NCBI GenBank assembly: GCA_021205255.1
Contig: JAJPXW010000041.1
Span: 1 to 5,139, forward strand
Reading direction: 5' to 3'
Length of the DNA stretch: 5,139 bases
Source: Burkholderiales bacterium
GTDB lineage: Bacteria > Pseudomonadota > Gammaproteobacteria > Burkholderiales > Burkholderiaceae_F
The position numbers were made by a program, and so were the translations under genes. Of this stretch, positions 1-5,139 are shown piece by piece (the first letter of the stretch is position 1; every line of letters starts with the position of its first letter). A model generated the notes under the pieces. That model saw only the letters and a list, made by a program, of their open reading frames with translations, ran no database searches and was not told where the DNA came from.

Positions 1-1
1 A

Positions 2-1177
2 GATACAGATTTATATAAATTCACAATGATGCAGTGCGTGCTGCACCAATTTCCTGGAGCGCAAGCGGAATACAAGTTCAAGTGCAGGAATCCCGGTACT
101 GATTTGCAGGCAGTTTTGCCTCAAGTAAATAGAGAAATAGATAATTTATGTACCTTGCGTTTTAGAACCGAGGAACTTAACTATTTAAGAGATCTTCGCT
201 TCATGAAAAGCGACTTTATTGATTTTCTTGAGCTTTTTAAGCTAAAACGCGATAGGATTTCAGTAACGCCAACACCAGGAAGTAAAACTGATATCGACAT
301 TCGTATCAAAGGCCCCTGGTTGCATACCATTTTGTTCGAGATCCCGGTTCTTGCCATCATTAGTGAGACCTACTACCGACATTTCTATCCGCACCTGGAT
401 CTAGCAGAGGGTAGAAAAAGACTGCAAGACAAAATCCATCTAGTTCGTGAATTGCCTCATAGGGAAGAACCTCTCGGATTTTCTGAATATGGGACAAGAA
501 GAAGGTTTTCAAAGGAATGGCAACTCGAAGTCATTAGAACTTTAGCAAAAGAACTGCCCGATAACTTCACTGGCACAAGTAATGTACTTTTTGCAATGCA
601 AGAAGACTTGACACCTCAAGGCACTATGGCGCATGAATATTTACAAGCATGCCAAGCGCTTGGGCCAAGGCTCAGGGATTCGCAAACCTATGCTTTTGGA
701 AAGTGGGCAAGTGAATACCGTGGCGACTTGGGAATCGCATTGTCGGACGTTTACGGGTTAAAAGCCTTTCTATCCGACTTCGACATGTTTTTCTGCAAGC
801 TCTTCGATGGAGCAAGGCATGACTCTGGAGATCCGTACTACTGGGGCGAAAAAATGATTGAACATTACCGCCTCAATCGGTGCGACCCAAAAACAAAAAG
901 ATTAATTTTCTCCGACATGCTCGACATACCGAAGGTTATTGGCCTATGGCAAAGATTTAATGGAAGGATTATGACGGGTTTCGGAATTGGCACGAACCTA
1001 GTTTGCGATTTAGGAATTCCGGCTATCCAGAATGTTATAAAGATGGTGCGCTGCAACGGACAGCCAGTAGCAAAAGTATCGGATTCGCCTGGCAAGAGCA
1101 TGTGCGAAGACGAATCTTATCTGAAGTATTTAAAAGAAGTGTTCGGCATAACGGATCCCGATGGCCGGACAAATTGA
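2..1177 (+). CDS. pncB: Nicotinate phosphoribosyltransferase, 5'-truncated by window edge
   Basis: NAPRTase joins nicotinate and PRPP to give nicotinate mononucleotide with ATP hydrolysis, the first step of cytoplasmic NAD salvage (Preiss-Handler route). The first ATG in the window (26) is not the start: the same frame is open to base 2 and reads DTDLYKFT just before MMQ, matching the conserved DTDxYK N-terminus of PncB, so the true start lies about 8-15 codons left of the window. The visible 391 residues agree with the ~400-residue family length. Recognisable blocks are YGTRRRFS (about 488-511), LTPQGTMAHEY with the conserved phosphorylated histidine of the family at codon 632-634, GARHDSGDP (about 810-836), LIFSDMLD, the phosphate-binding FGIGTNL, and VAKVSDSPGK near the C-terminus. 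No frameshift is seen. The antiporter gene starts 19 bases after the TGA with no terminator between, so the two are probably cotranscribed. The promoter is outside the window. Identification is firm. Confidence 0.96.
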   Translation, partial: DTDLYKFTMMQCVLHQFPGAQAEYKFKCRNPGTDLQAVLPQVNREIDNLCTLRFRTEELNYLRDLRFMKSDFIDFLELFKLKRDRISVTPTPGSKTDIDIRIKGPWLHTILFEIPVLAIISETYYRHFYPHLDLAEGRKRLQDKIHLVRELPHREEPLGFSEYGTRRRFSKEWQLEVIRTLAKELPDNFTGTSNVLFAMQEDLTPQGTMAHEYLQACQALGPRLRDSQTYAFGKWASEYRGDLGIALSDVYGLKAFLSDFDMFFCKLFDGARHDSGDPYYWGEKMIEHYRLNRCDPKTKRLIFSDMLDIPKVIGLWQRFNGRIMTGFGIGTNLVCDLGIPAIQNVIKMVRCNGQPVAKVSDSPGKSMCEDESYLKYLKEVFGITDPDGRTN

Positions 1178-1185
1178 TTTGAGTC

Positions 1186-1190
1186 GAGGA
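1186..1190 (+). promoter_or_regulatory. Ribosome binding site that decides the antiporter start
   Basis: GAGGA lies 6 bases before the ATG at 1197. The in-frame upstream ATG at 1161 lies inside the pncB coding end and has no comparable Shine-Dalgarno sequence, so 1197 is the better start. Confidence 0.7.
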
Positions 1191-1196
1191 CTAACG

Positions 1197-1268
1197 ATGA
1201 ACATGAAAATCTCCAAGGCTGCTTTGGCCGTGGTGGCATTAGGGCTAGCCCCAGTTTCCGCCTATGCC
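1197..1268 (+). other. Predicted signal peptide of the antiporter-like protein
   Basis: Codons 1-24 have two lysines (residues 4 and 7), a hydrophobic core AALAVVALGLAPV, and a small-residue AYA site before N25. Cleavage would put the mature N-terminus in the periplasm. It could instead be an uncleaved first helix. Confidence 0.55.
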
Positions 1269-2615
1269 AATTTGCCAGGCCCCGAGCTATCTCTGTGGTG
1301 GGCCTTTCCATTTGCAGGCATCCTGCTTAGCATTGCCTTATTTCCGCTCTTTGCCCCACACTTCTGGCATAAGAATTACGGCAAAGTAGCGTTATTTTGG
1401 GCTTTGCTCTGTGCAGTTCCGTTGTATATCTTCTTTCCGGCTAGGACAAGTACAGAAGCACTTGCCCATGCATTGCTAGGAGATTACATACCATTCATCA
1501 TCTTCGTCGGTTCATTATTTGTAGTGGCTGGCGGTATTCACTTAAAAGGAACTTTCGTAGGCAAGCCGGGTTTGAATACAGCTTTCCTTGCTATTGGCGC
1601 AGTTCTTGCCAACTTTATGGGAACGACTGGCGCGGCGATGTTGCTTATTCGTCCATTAATTGGGGCAAATGATAAAAGACACTATCAGATGCACACCTAC
1701 ATCTTCTTTATTTTCATTGTTGCTAATATTGCTGGCTCGTTAACTCCTTTAGGTGACCCGCCATTGTTCTTAGGCTTCCTAAGAGGCGTGACCTTCTTCT
1801 GGACCGCCGCTCATCTGTGGGAAGTCACTGGACTGGCTGTTCTTATTCTTCTGGTCATCTACTACTGCTTAGACACGGTACTTCTTAAAAAGGAGATCCA
1901 GGAAAATCCTCATTTTGGCCAAGTCGATGAACAGATTCCAATCGCTATCGAAGGTTCTCAGAATTTCATCCTTCTTGCCTGCATTATTGGCGCTGTCCTT
2001 CTTTCCGGATTCTGGAAAACGAATGTGGAATTCCATTTCCTCGGAGTTCATATGGCATTGGAATCCATCGTTCGCGACCTGATCTTCCTACTAGCAGCTA
2101 TTGCTTCCATGCTAGTAACCAAGAAAGAACATAGACAAGCTAATCAGTTTACTTGGGAACCGATTCTTGAAGTAGGCAAGCTTTTCTTCGGAATCTTCGT
2201 GACGATCGTCCCTGTTCTAGAAATGCTTAGAGCCGGTCATGAAGGAGCTTTCTCCAGCTTAGTAGCTTTGGTGACCAATGCACAAGGCGAACCCGTAAAC
2301 GCTGCATTCTTCTGGTTAACAGGCATGCTGTCTTCATTCCTAGACAATGCGCCTACCTACTTGGCCTTCTTTAATTTGGCCGGTGGCGATCCTCAAGTGT
2401 TGATGGGACCGGAAGCTCATACCTTAATGGCAATCTCCATGGGCGCCGTATTTATGGGAGCTATGACCTTTATTGGAAATGCACCTAACTTCATGGTTAT
2501 TTCCATTGTCCAAAATCGTGGTATTAAGATGCCATCGTTCTTTGGTTACATGATCTGGTCTTACTGTATACTGATTCCGTTATTCCTGTTGTTGACGTTC
2601 ATTTATCTGATCTAA
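1197..2615 (+). CDS. Sodium:proton antiporter-like membrane protein (CitMHS_2-type, ion transporter superfamily)
   Basis: Probable inner-membrane secondary transporter of 472 residues. By recall it matches proteins annotated as sodium:proton antiporters or putative citrate transporters (CitMHS_2) in the NhaD/ArsB-like ion transporter superfamily. The substrate cannot be set from sequence; Na+/H+ exchange is inferred from family naming. Residues 1-24 form a likely signal peptide: a lysine-containing start, a hydrophobic Ala/Val/Leu core, then SAYA before N25. The rest is about 11-12 hydrophobic segments. Diagnostic blocks are PFAGILLSIALFPLFAPHFWH near the mature N-terminus, MGTTGAAMLLIRP, SLTPLGDPPLFLGFL (from residue 181), SSFLDNAPTY (from 379) and GNAPNFM (from 427). 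The paired polar-proline motifs (SLTPLGDPP, DNAP, GNAP) fit the broken re-entrant helices expected in this superfamily. The start at 1197 is chosen for its RBS and because it puts the signal peptide at the N-terminus; an ATG at 1203 is also possible. It lies 19 bases after pncB and is followed by an intrinsic terminator. Confidence 0.85.
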   Translation: MNMKISKAALAVVALGLAPVSAYANLPGPELSLWWAFPFAGILLSIALFPLFAPHFWHKNYGKVALFWALLCAVPLYIFFPARTSTEALAHALLGDYIPFIIFVGSLFVVAGGIHLKGTFVGKPGLNTAFLAIGAVLANFMGTTGAAMLLIRPLIGANDKRHYQMHTYIFFIFIVANIAGSLTPLGDPPLFLGFLRGVTFFWTAAHLWEVTGLAVLILLVIYYCLDTVLLKKEIQENPHFGQVDEQIPIAIEGSQNFILLACIIGAVLLSGFWKTNVEFHFLGVHMALESIVRDLIFLLAAIASMLVTKKEHRQANQFTWEPILEVGKLFFGIFVTIVPVLEMLRAGHEGAFSSLVALVTNAQGEPVNAAFFWLTGMLSSFLDNAPTYLAFFNLAGGDPQVLMGPEAHTLMAISMGAVFMGAMTFIGNAPNFMVISIVQNRGIKMPSFFGYMIWSYCILIPLFLLLTFIYLI

Positions 2616-2640
2616 TCACAGGAAACTTATTTTGAGCATG

Positions 2641-2669
2641 AAGAAGCCGCTGTAAAAAGCGGCTTTTTC
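2641..2669 (+). terminator. Intrinsic terminator after the antiporter gene
   Basis: AAGCCGC at 2644-2650 pairs with GCGGCTT at 2659-2665 around an 8-base loop. The stem extends to 10 pairs (2641-2650 with 2659-2668) if a G-T wobble is allowed. The 3' arm runs into TTTTT (2664-2668). It lies 25 bases after the antiporter stop and separates the pncB-antiporter unit from the next promoter. Confidence 0.85.
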
Positions 2670-2722
2670 AACGATGTTGGGTATAGATAGTATCCATTTG
2701 TAATATTTACTCAATCTCCCCC

Positions 2723-2751
2723 TTTTCAATTAGGGTTATTACCAATATAAT
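2723..2751 (+). promoter_or_regulatory. Sigma70-type promoter for the two-TM protein gene
   Basis: A perfect TATAAT (2746-2751) lies 17 bases after TTTTCA (2723-2728), which matches four of six -35 consensus bases. Transcription would start near 2758, giving a very short leader before the RBS at 2763 and the ATG at 2775. The surroundings are AT-rich and lie between a terminator and a gene start, as expected. TAATCA is repeated in tandem (2748-2753, 2754-2759), overlapping the -10; I assign it no role. Confidence 0.65.
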
Positions 2752-2762
2752 CATAATCACTC

Positions 2763-2768
2763 AAGGAA
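2763..2768 (+). promoter_or_regulatory. Ribosome binding site, decides start at 2775
   Basis: AAGGAA, with AGGA ending 7 bases before the ATG at 2775. An in-frame TTG at 2769 directly abuts the site and would leave no spacer, so ATG 2775 is preferred. Confidence 0.65.
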
Positions 2769-2774
2769 TTGACG

Positions 2775-3497
2775 ATGTCTACATCCAATCGCGATCAACC
2801 CTCTGGAGAAGAACCACCTGATGAAGGTTTGAAGCTTGCGAAAATCCTCATCAAGTTGTGTCACGTTCCAACAGTCGTTATGCGATCGGAATGGCAATAT
2901 CTAGATTCCTTCCGGATAGGGATGCTTCAGGAAGAAGCTCATTATTCCCACCGGCAGGCCATGCATGTAGCCAATCAGATTGATCGGTTGCAAGCAGAGC
3001 TAAGCGGATTTGGGCGCTGGGAATTCTTCACCGATGCGGTGATGATGCAAGTAATCGGCTGCTCCTTCTGTTTGGCCGGCGTGCTGTTGGCACTTAAGGA
3101 TCTTCCCGATGCATTAGTAGGAAGACTGATTGTTCCAATCAGTTTGGGCTTGGGCGTTTTACTTATGGTTATTCCATTTATAAATCGCAAAAGAGCTTTG
3201 ACTGACCAGAAGGATTCCCTTAAGGACGCTGTTATAGGCATCCTGGGAACCGGACTGATGAAAAGAAAACCGGCAGTTACTGCCAAATTAATAAAGCAAT
3301 TAGGGGACGACACCCGGAGAAACGTCGTTCAACTAATTCAAAAGTTTCTTTTCGTCACTGAAGGAAAAGTGCCAGAGCATGAAAGGATGGAAACGGTACA
3401 TTCCACTCTGAAAGCTTTTGGAATGAGCATGAAAGATTTACCTCTTCCTTTGCTCAATGACAAAAAGGGAAGAGAGAAAATAAAACATGGACTTTAG
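2775..3497 (+). CDS. Two-helix membrane protein of unknown function
   Basis: I do not recognise this 240-residue protein and assign no function. Residues 1-18 are polar and acidic (EEPPDE), likely disordered. Residues 19-36 are mixed basic-hydrophobic (LKLAKILIKL). Residues about 45-80 look helical and charged with scattered histidines, possibly a short coiled coil. Two hydrophobic segments follow, about 88-107 (VMMQVIGCSFCLAGVLLAL) and 117-136 (RLIVPISLGLGVLLMVIPFI), joined by a short loop (KDLPDALVG) and followed by NRKR. By the positive-inside rule both ends should be cytoplasmic with a small periplasmic loop. The C-terminal ~100 residues are soluble, basic and mostly helical. The gene has its own sigma70-like promoter and a good RBS, and its codon use and frame integrity look like its neighbours', so it appears to be a real gene. 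It sits between the antiporter unit and a CDF transporter; no functional link to either is visible. Confidence 0.8.
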   Translation: MSTSNRDQPSGEEPPDEGLKLAKILIKLCHVPTVVMRSEWQYLDSFRIGMLQEEAHYSHRQAMHVANQIDRLQAELSGFGRWEFFTDAVMMQVIGCSFCLAGVLLALKDLPDALVGRLIVPISLGLGVLLMVIPFINRKRALTDQKDSLKDAVIGILGTGLMKRKPAVTAKLIKQLGDDTRRNVVQLIQKFLFVTEGKVPEHERMETVHSTLKAFGMSMKDLPLPLLNDKKGREKIKHGL

Positions 3498-3527
3498 AGG
3501 AGTCCACAAAAAGAAAAATTAATGCTG

Positions 3528-3560
3528 AACTAAAAGGATTATTCCAAATAGTTTTATTTC
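3528..3560 (+). terminator. Possible weak intrinsic terminator after the two-TM gene
   Basis: AACTA (3528-3532) pairs with TAGTT (3549-3553), and inside it GGA (3536-3538) pairs with TCC (3543-3545) around a TTAT loop, with a symmetric AAA/AAA internal loop. A T-rich tail (TTATTTC) follows. An alternative outer pairing, GCTGAA (3524-3529) with TTCAGC (3558-3563), could extend it. The stem is AT-rich and weak, so termination is uncertain. Confidence 0.3.
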
Positions 3561-3629
3561 AGCTTCAAGAAATTCCCAAAGTGCGTTAGATAGCTCATCT
3601 CCTCAAAACTCGGATGTCTTCACGGCATT

Positions 3630-3647
3630 CCAATTGTGAATTGGGGA
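3630..3647 (+). promoter_or_regulatory. RBS of the CDF gene, partly inside a small hairpin
   Basis: GGGGA (3643-3647) lies 5 bases before the ATG at 3653 and is the only Shine-Dalgarno-like site near either candidate start. Its first two G residues belong to AATTGG (3639-3644), which pairs with CCAATT (3630-3635) around a GTG loop. T3629-G3645 and T3628-G3646 wobbles could extend it. The site supports the 3653 start; control by the hairpin is only inferred. Confidence 0.5.
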
Positions 3648-3652
3648 ATATT

Positions 3653-4570
3653 ATGTATATCGATAAAATCGCACAGGAACTGGCCTCCCACCATGATGGT
3701 GACAGCCGGTACGTACACCACAGCGATGGTAGTACGAAGAAACTGTTCATGATCGCAGTTGCTTTAACGTTTGGTTTTGCAATTGTTGAAGTTATAGGGG
3801 GATTGGTATCCAACTCGTTGGCATTGCTATCGGATGCCGGCCATATGGTTACTGATTCGTTTTCGCTATTTATGGCCATGATGGCCGCCATTATGGCAAG
3901 AAGGCCAGCCGGTCCGCATTATTCATACGGATACGCAAAGATCGAAGTTCTGTCGGCACTTCTTAACGCCATCATGATGTTTGCCGTTGTTGGCTGGATT
4001 ATTTTCGAAGCTATCGAAAGATTTGAACATCCAACACCTGTTCATGGTGCCGGAGTGTTTGTAGTTGCTACCATGGGCTTGATCGTGAATATCGCCATGG
4101 CTTATCTACTCTCACGCGACCGCAAGAACATCAATACGAAATCCGCATTGGTACATGTCATGGGTGACTTGCTAGGCTCAGTCGCCGCAATCGCCGCCGG
4201 TATCATTATTTACTTTGGCGGTCCCTACCAGGTTGACCCGATACTATCAGTGTTTGTGGCTTTGCTTATTCTAAGGTCCGCTACTGGAGTTCTTCTAAAG
4301 TCTGTGAAGTTACTGCTAGACGCTGTTCCAGAAGGTGTCGACTATGACGAAGTTGGAGAAGCAATGGAAAAAGTCAAAGACGTAGCCTCTGTGCACGACT
4401 TGCATATTTGGGATATGTCAGCCGACCATGCCGCACTATCTGCTCACTTGTGTGTAGAAGATCTAGAGAAATGGCCTGAAGTCTTAGAAACGGAAAGGGA
4501 TTTGTTAAAGAGCAAATATCACATTGGACACATTACGCTGCAACCAGAGTTGATTAAGAAAGCTGCTTAA
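3653..4570 (+). CDS. Cation diffusion facilitator, CzcD/ZitB-like divalent metal efflux transporter
   Basis: A 305-residue inner-membrane antiporter expected to export Zn2+ (perhaps Co2+ or Cd2+) from the cytoplasm in exchange for protons. Six hydrophobic segments lie at about 31-50, 56-80, 97-122, 131-153, 165-190 and 196-220. TM2 carries SLALLSDAGHMVTD with metal ligands H64 and D68; TM5 carries HVMGD with H168 and D172. This HxxxD/HxxxD pair is the zinc-type CDF site. Other family blocks are YSYGYAKIEVLSALLNA after TM2, VDPILS before TM6, and the cytoplasmic C-terminal domain with VHDLHIWDMS (247-256), ALSAHL (H265) and HITLQPE (293-299). The N-terminus has histidines at 13, 14, 22 and 23, a common CDF trait that may bind metal. 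An in-frame ATG at 3614 would add 13 residues but has no RBS, so 3653 is preferred. Length is normal for bacterial CzcD-type proteins. No metal-sensor gene or recognisable operator is adjacent. The exact metal, and hence a czcD or zitB name, is not settled. Confidence 0.93.
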   Translation: MYIDKIAQELASHHDGDSRYVHHSDGSTKKLFMIAVALTFGFAIVEVIGGLVSNSLALLSDAGHMVTDSFSLFMAMMAAIMARRPAGPHYSYGYAKIEVLSALLNAIMMFAVVGWIIFEAIERFEHPTPVHGAGVFVVATMGLIVNIAMAYLLSRDRKNINTKSALVHVMGDLLGSVAAIAAGIIIYFGGPYQVDPILSVFVALLILRSATGVLLKSVKLLLDAVPEGVDYDEVGEAMEKVKDVASVHDLHIWDMSADHAALSAHLCVEDLEKWPEVLETERDLLKSKYHIGHITLQPELIKKAA

Positions 4571-4578
4571 TTTCAAGC

Positions 4579-4706
4579 TTGTCAATTTCTTAAAGTTCAA
4601 TGAATAATATCAACTGATTGCAAGTGGGAAACAATATTCCCCGAAGGCGGCCGCACAACATGGAGGTGCGGTCGCCTTTTAAATTTATAAGCTTGCAATT
4701 GACAAT
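4579..4706. repeat. Nested inverted repeats bracketing the terminator
   Basis: TTGTCAATT (4579-4587) is the exact inverse complement of AATTGACAA (4698-4706). Inside it, TTGCAAG (4618-4624) is the inverse complement of CTTGCAA (4692-4698). Both pairs enclose the terminator hairpin. AAGCTTG also occurs directly at 4575-4581 and 4689-4695. The arms are short and AT-rich, so chance is possible. Confidence 0.35.
4644..4680 (+). terminator. Strong intrinsic terminator after the CDF gene
   Basis: A 13-pair GC-rich stem: 4644-4656 (AAGGCGGCCGCAC) pairs with 4666-4678 (GTGCGGTCGCCTT), including one G-T wobble (4650/4672), around a 9-base loop. It runs into TTTT (4677-4680) and then AT-rich sequence. 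It lies 73 bases after the CDF stop codon. The A-rich flank on the 5' side is too short to argue for efficient use on the opposite strand. Confidence 0.9.
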
Positions 4707-4982
4707 AGCAGTTGCCATTCGTACGCATCAGGATTTAATGCTTTTACAAATACAAATAGCCAGTCGTGAAACAACCGCAAGGAGTAGGGCAGAGGAGGAA
4801 ATCCTTCTCCAAGTTATTTGTAAACGAGCAATGCAACCTGAAGTTTCAAAGTCCCTTATTCCCAAGTTACCATTGAGGCAATGCACTGGATTTGAATTGA
4901 CGTTCCTCAGAGGCAAAACTTTTCCGCAACTTAATTCTTGGCTACAGTTATTAGTGCATCCACATTGCGATACCTTCAATTT
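4681..4982. other. Stretch without a supported gene
   Basis: I see no convincing coding region, RNA gene or mobile element here. Both strands have frames open for about 80-120 codons, but they lack usable starts or RBSs and their translations match no family I recognise. The plus-strand frame begins at a TTG before the terminator and runs through it. A TTGACA at 4699-4704 has no good -10 partner at 16-18 bases. The stretch may be degraded sequence or true intergenic DNA. Confidence 0.5.
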
Positions 4983-5139
4983 TTAGATATCCAGGAATGC
5001 AAGGTTATCTCTATCAAAGTGATAGGCAGAAGCAATACCAATATCCCAAATTCTCCAAAAAATCTACACTCATAGCTCTAAATTGCGCATTAGTAACATG
5101 CTTCATGACTGTCTGAGAAAGGTCGTAGATAAAGGGACA
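4983..5139 (-). pseudogene. Possible frameshifted 3' end of a gene entering from the right edge
   Basis: On the minus strand one frame is open from the right edge (5139) to a TGA at 5014-5016, reading FIYDLSQTVMKHV, then NAQFRAMSVDFLENLG. A second frame, open between stops at 5064-5066 and 4983-4985, reads GIASAYHFDRDNLAFLDI. Dropping one base near 5043 joins them into one plausible tail of about 51 residues, ENLGIGIASAYHFDRD. The result is vaguely like PIN-domain (VapC-type) C-termini, where a helix is followed by LGI, a short strand and FDRxF, but this is a weak resemblance and not an identification. It could equally be chance open frames. The other minus-strand frame closes early at the edge. 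The upstream part of any gene lies outside the window. Confidence 0.25.

Noticed and set aside
1161..1196. ATG at 1161 as the antiporter start, overlapping pncB by 17 bases
   Set aside because: No Shine-Dalgarno site before it. It adds 12 polar residues ahead of a clean signal peptide, while ATG 1197 has GAGGA at a good spacing.
865..1311. Minus-strand open frames opposite pncB and the antiporter start
   Set aside because: Shadows of two well-identified genes with no independent start signals.
3488..3506. Hairpin TGGACT/AGTCCA spanning the stop codon of the two-TM gene
   Set aside because: On the plus strand it is followed by A-rich rather than T-rich sequence, so it is not a terminator for this gene. 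It has a T-rich tail only on the minus strand, where no gene is seen.
3614..3652. ATG at 3614 as the CDF start
   Set aside because: No RBS upstream; the added 13 residues are not family-like and run through the hairpin before the better-supported ATG at 3653.
3595..3891. Minus-strand open frame opposite the 5' part of the CDF gene
   Set aside because: Complement of a clearly conserved coding region; its composition mirrors the CDF membrane segments.
4699..4727. TTGACA at 4699-4704 as a promoter -35
   Set aside because: No acceptable -10 at 16-18 bases (TACGCA at 17), and no plus-strand gene follows.
4728..4979. Minus-strand open frame of 83 codons
   Set aside because: TTG start directly after a stop, no RBS, cysteine-rich low-credibility translation with no recognisable motif.
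4618..4986. Plus-strand open frame of 122 codons
   Set aside because: It begins at a TTG without an RBS, reads straight through the strong terminator hairpin, and its translation resembles no known family.
1..5139. CRISPR arrays, tRNA or rRNA genes, insertion sequences
   Set aside because: No regularly spaced repeats, cloverleaf-like sequence, rRNA motifs or transposase-like coding were seen on either strand.

Overview
The window is ordinary chromosomal sequence of moderate GC from what looks like a Gram-negative proteobacterium. The NAPRTase is the proteobacterial PncB type (its frame at the left edge opens with DTDLYKFTMMQ). The membrane transporter resembles, from memory, the CitMHS_2-type sodium:proton antiporters common in betaproteobacteria. 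I lean to a betaproteobacterium with low confidence, since nothing in the window fixes the taxon.

Layout, all clear genes on the + strand. (1) Bases 2-1177 hold pncB (nicotinate phosphoribosyltransferase), cut by the left edge and missing only about 8-15 N-terminal residues. (2) After a 19-base gap, 1197-2615 encode a polytopic sodium:proton antiporter-like protein with an apparent N-terminal signal peptide. The two genes are probably one transcript, ended by a good intrinsic terminator at 2641-2669. (3) A sigma70-type promoter (2723-2751) drives a 240-residue protein of unknown function with a two-helix membrane hairpin (2775-3497). (4) After a 155-base gap with a possible weak terminator and an RBS that lies in a small hairpin, 3653-4570 encode a CzcD/ZitB-like cation diffusion facilitator with HxxxD metal sites in TM2 and TM5. 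A strong intrinsic terminator follows at 4644-4680.

From 4681 to the right edge no intact gene is visible. The last ~157 bases show two overlapping open minus-strand frames that together look like the frameshifted 3' end of a gene entering from the right; this is tentative.

Functionally the genes are housekeeping: NAD salvage, ion/proton exchange and divalent-metal efflux. I see no shared pathway beyond the probable pncB-antiporter cotranscription. No rRNA, tRNA, CRISPR array, insertion sequence or convincing new multi-gene system was found. The least explained items are the two-TM protein at 2775-3497, the occluded RBS before the CDF gene, the nested inverted repeats around the last terminator, and the broken minus-strand frame at the right edge.
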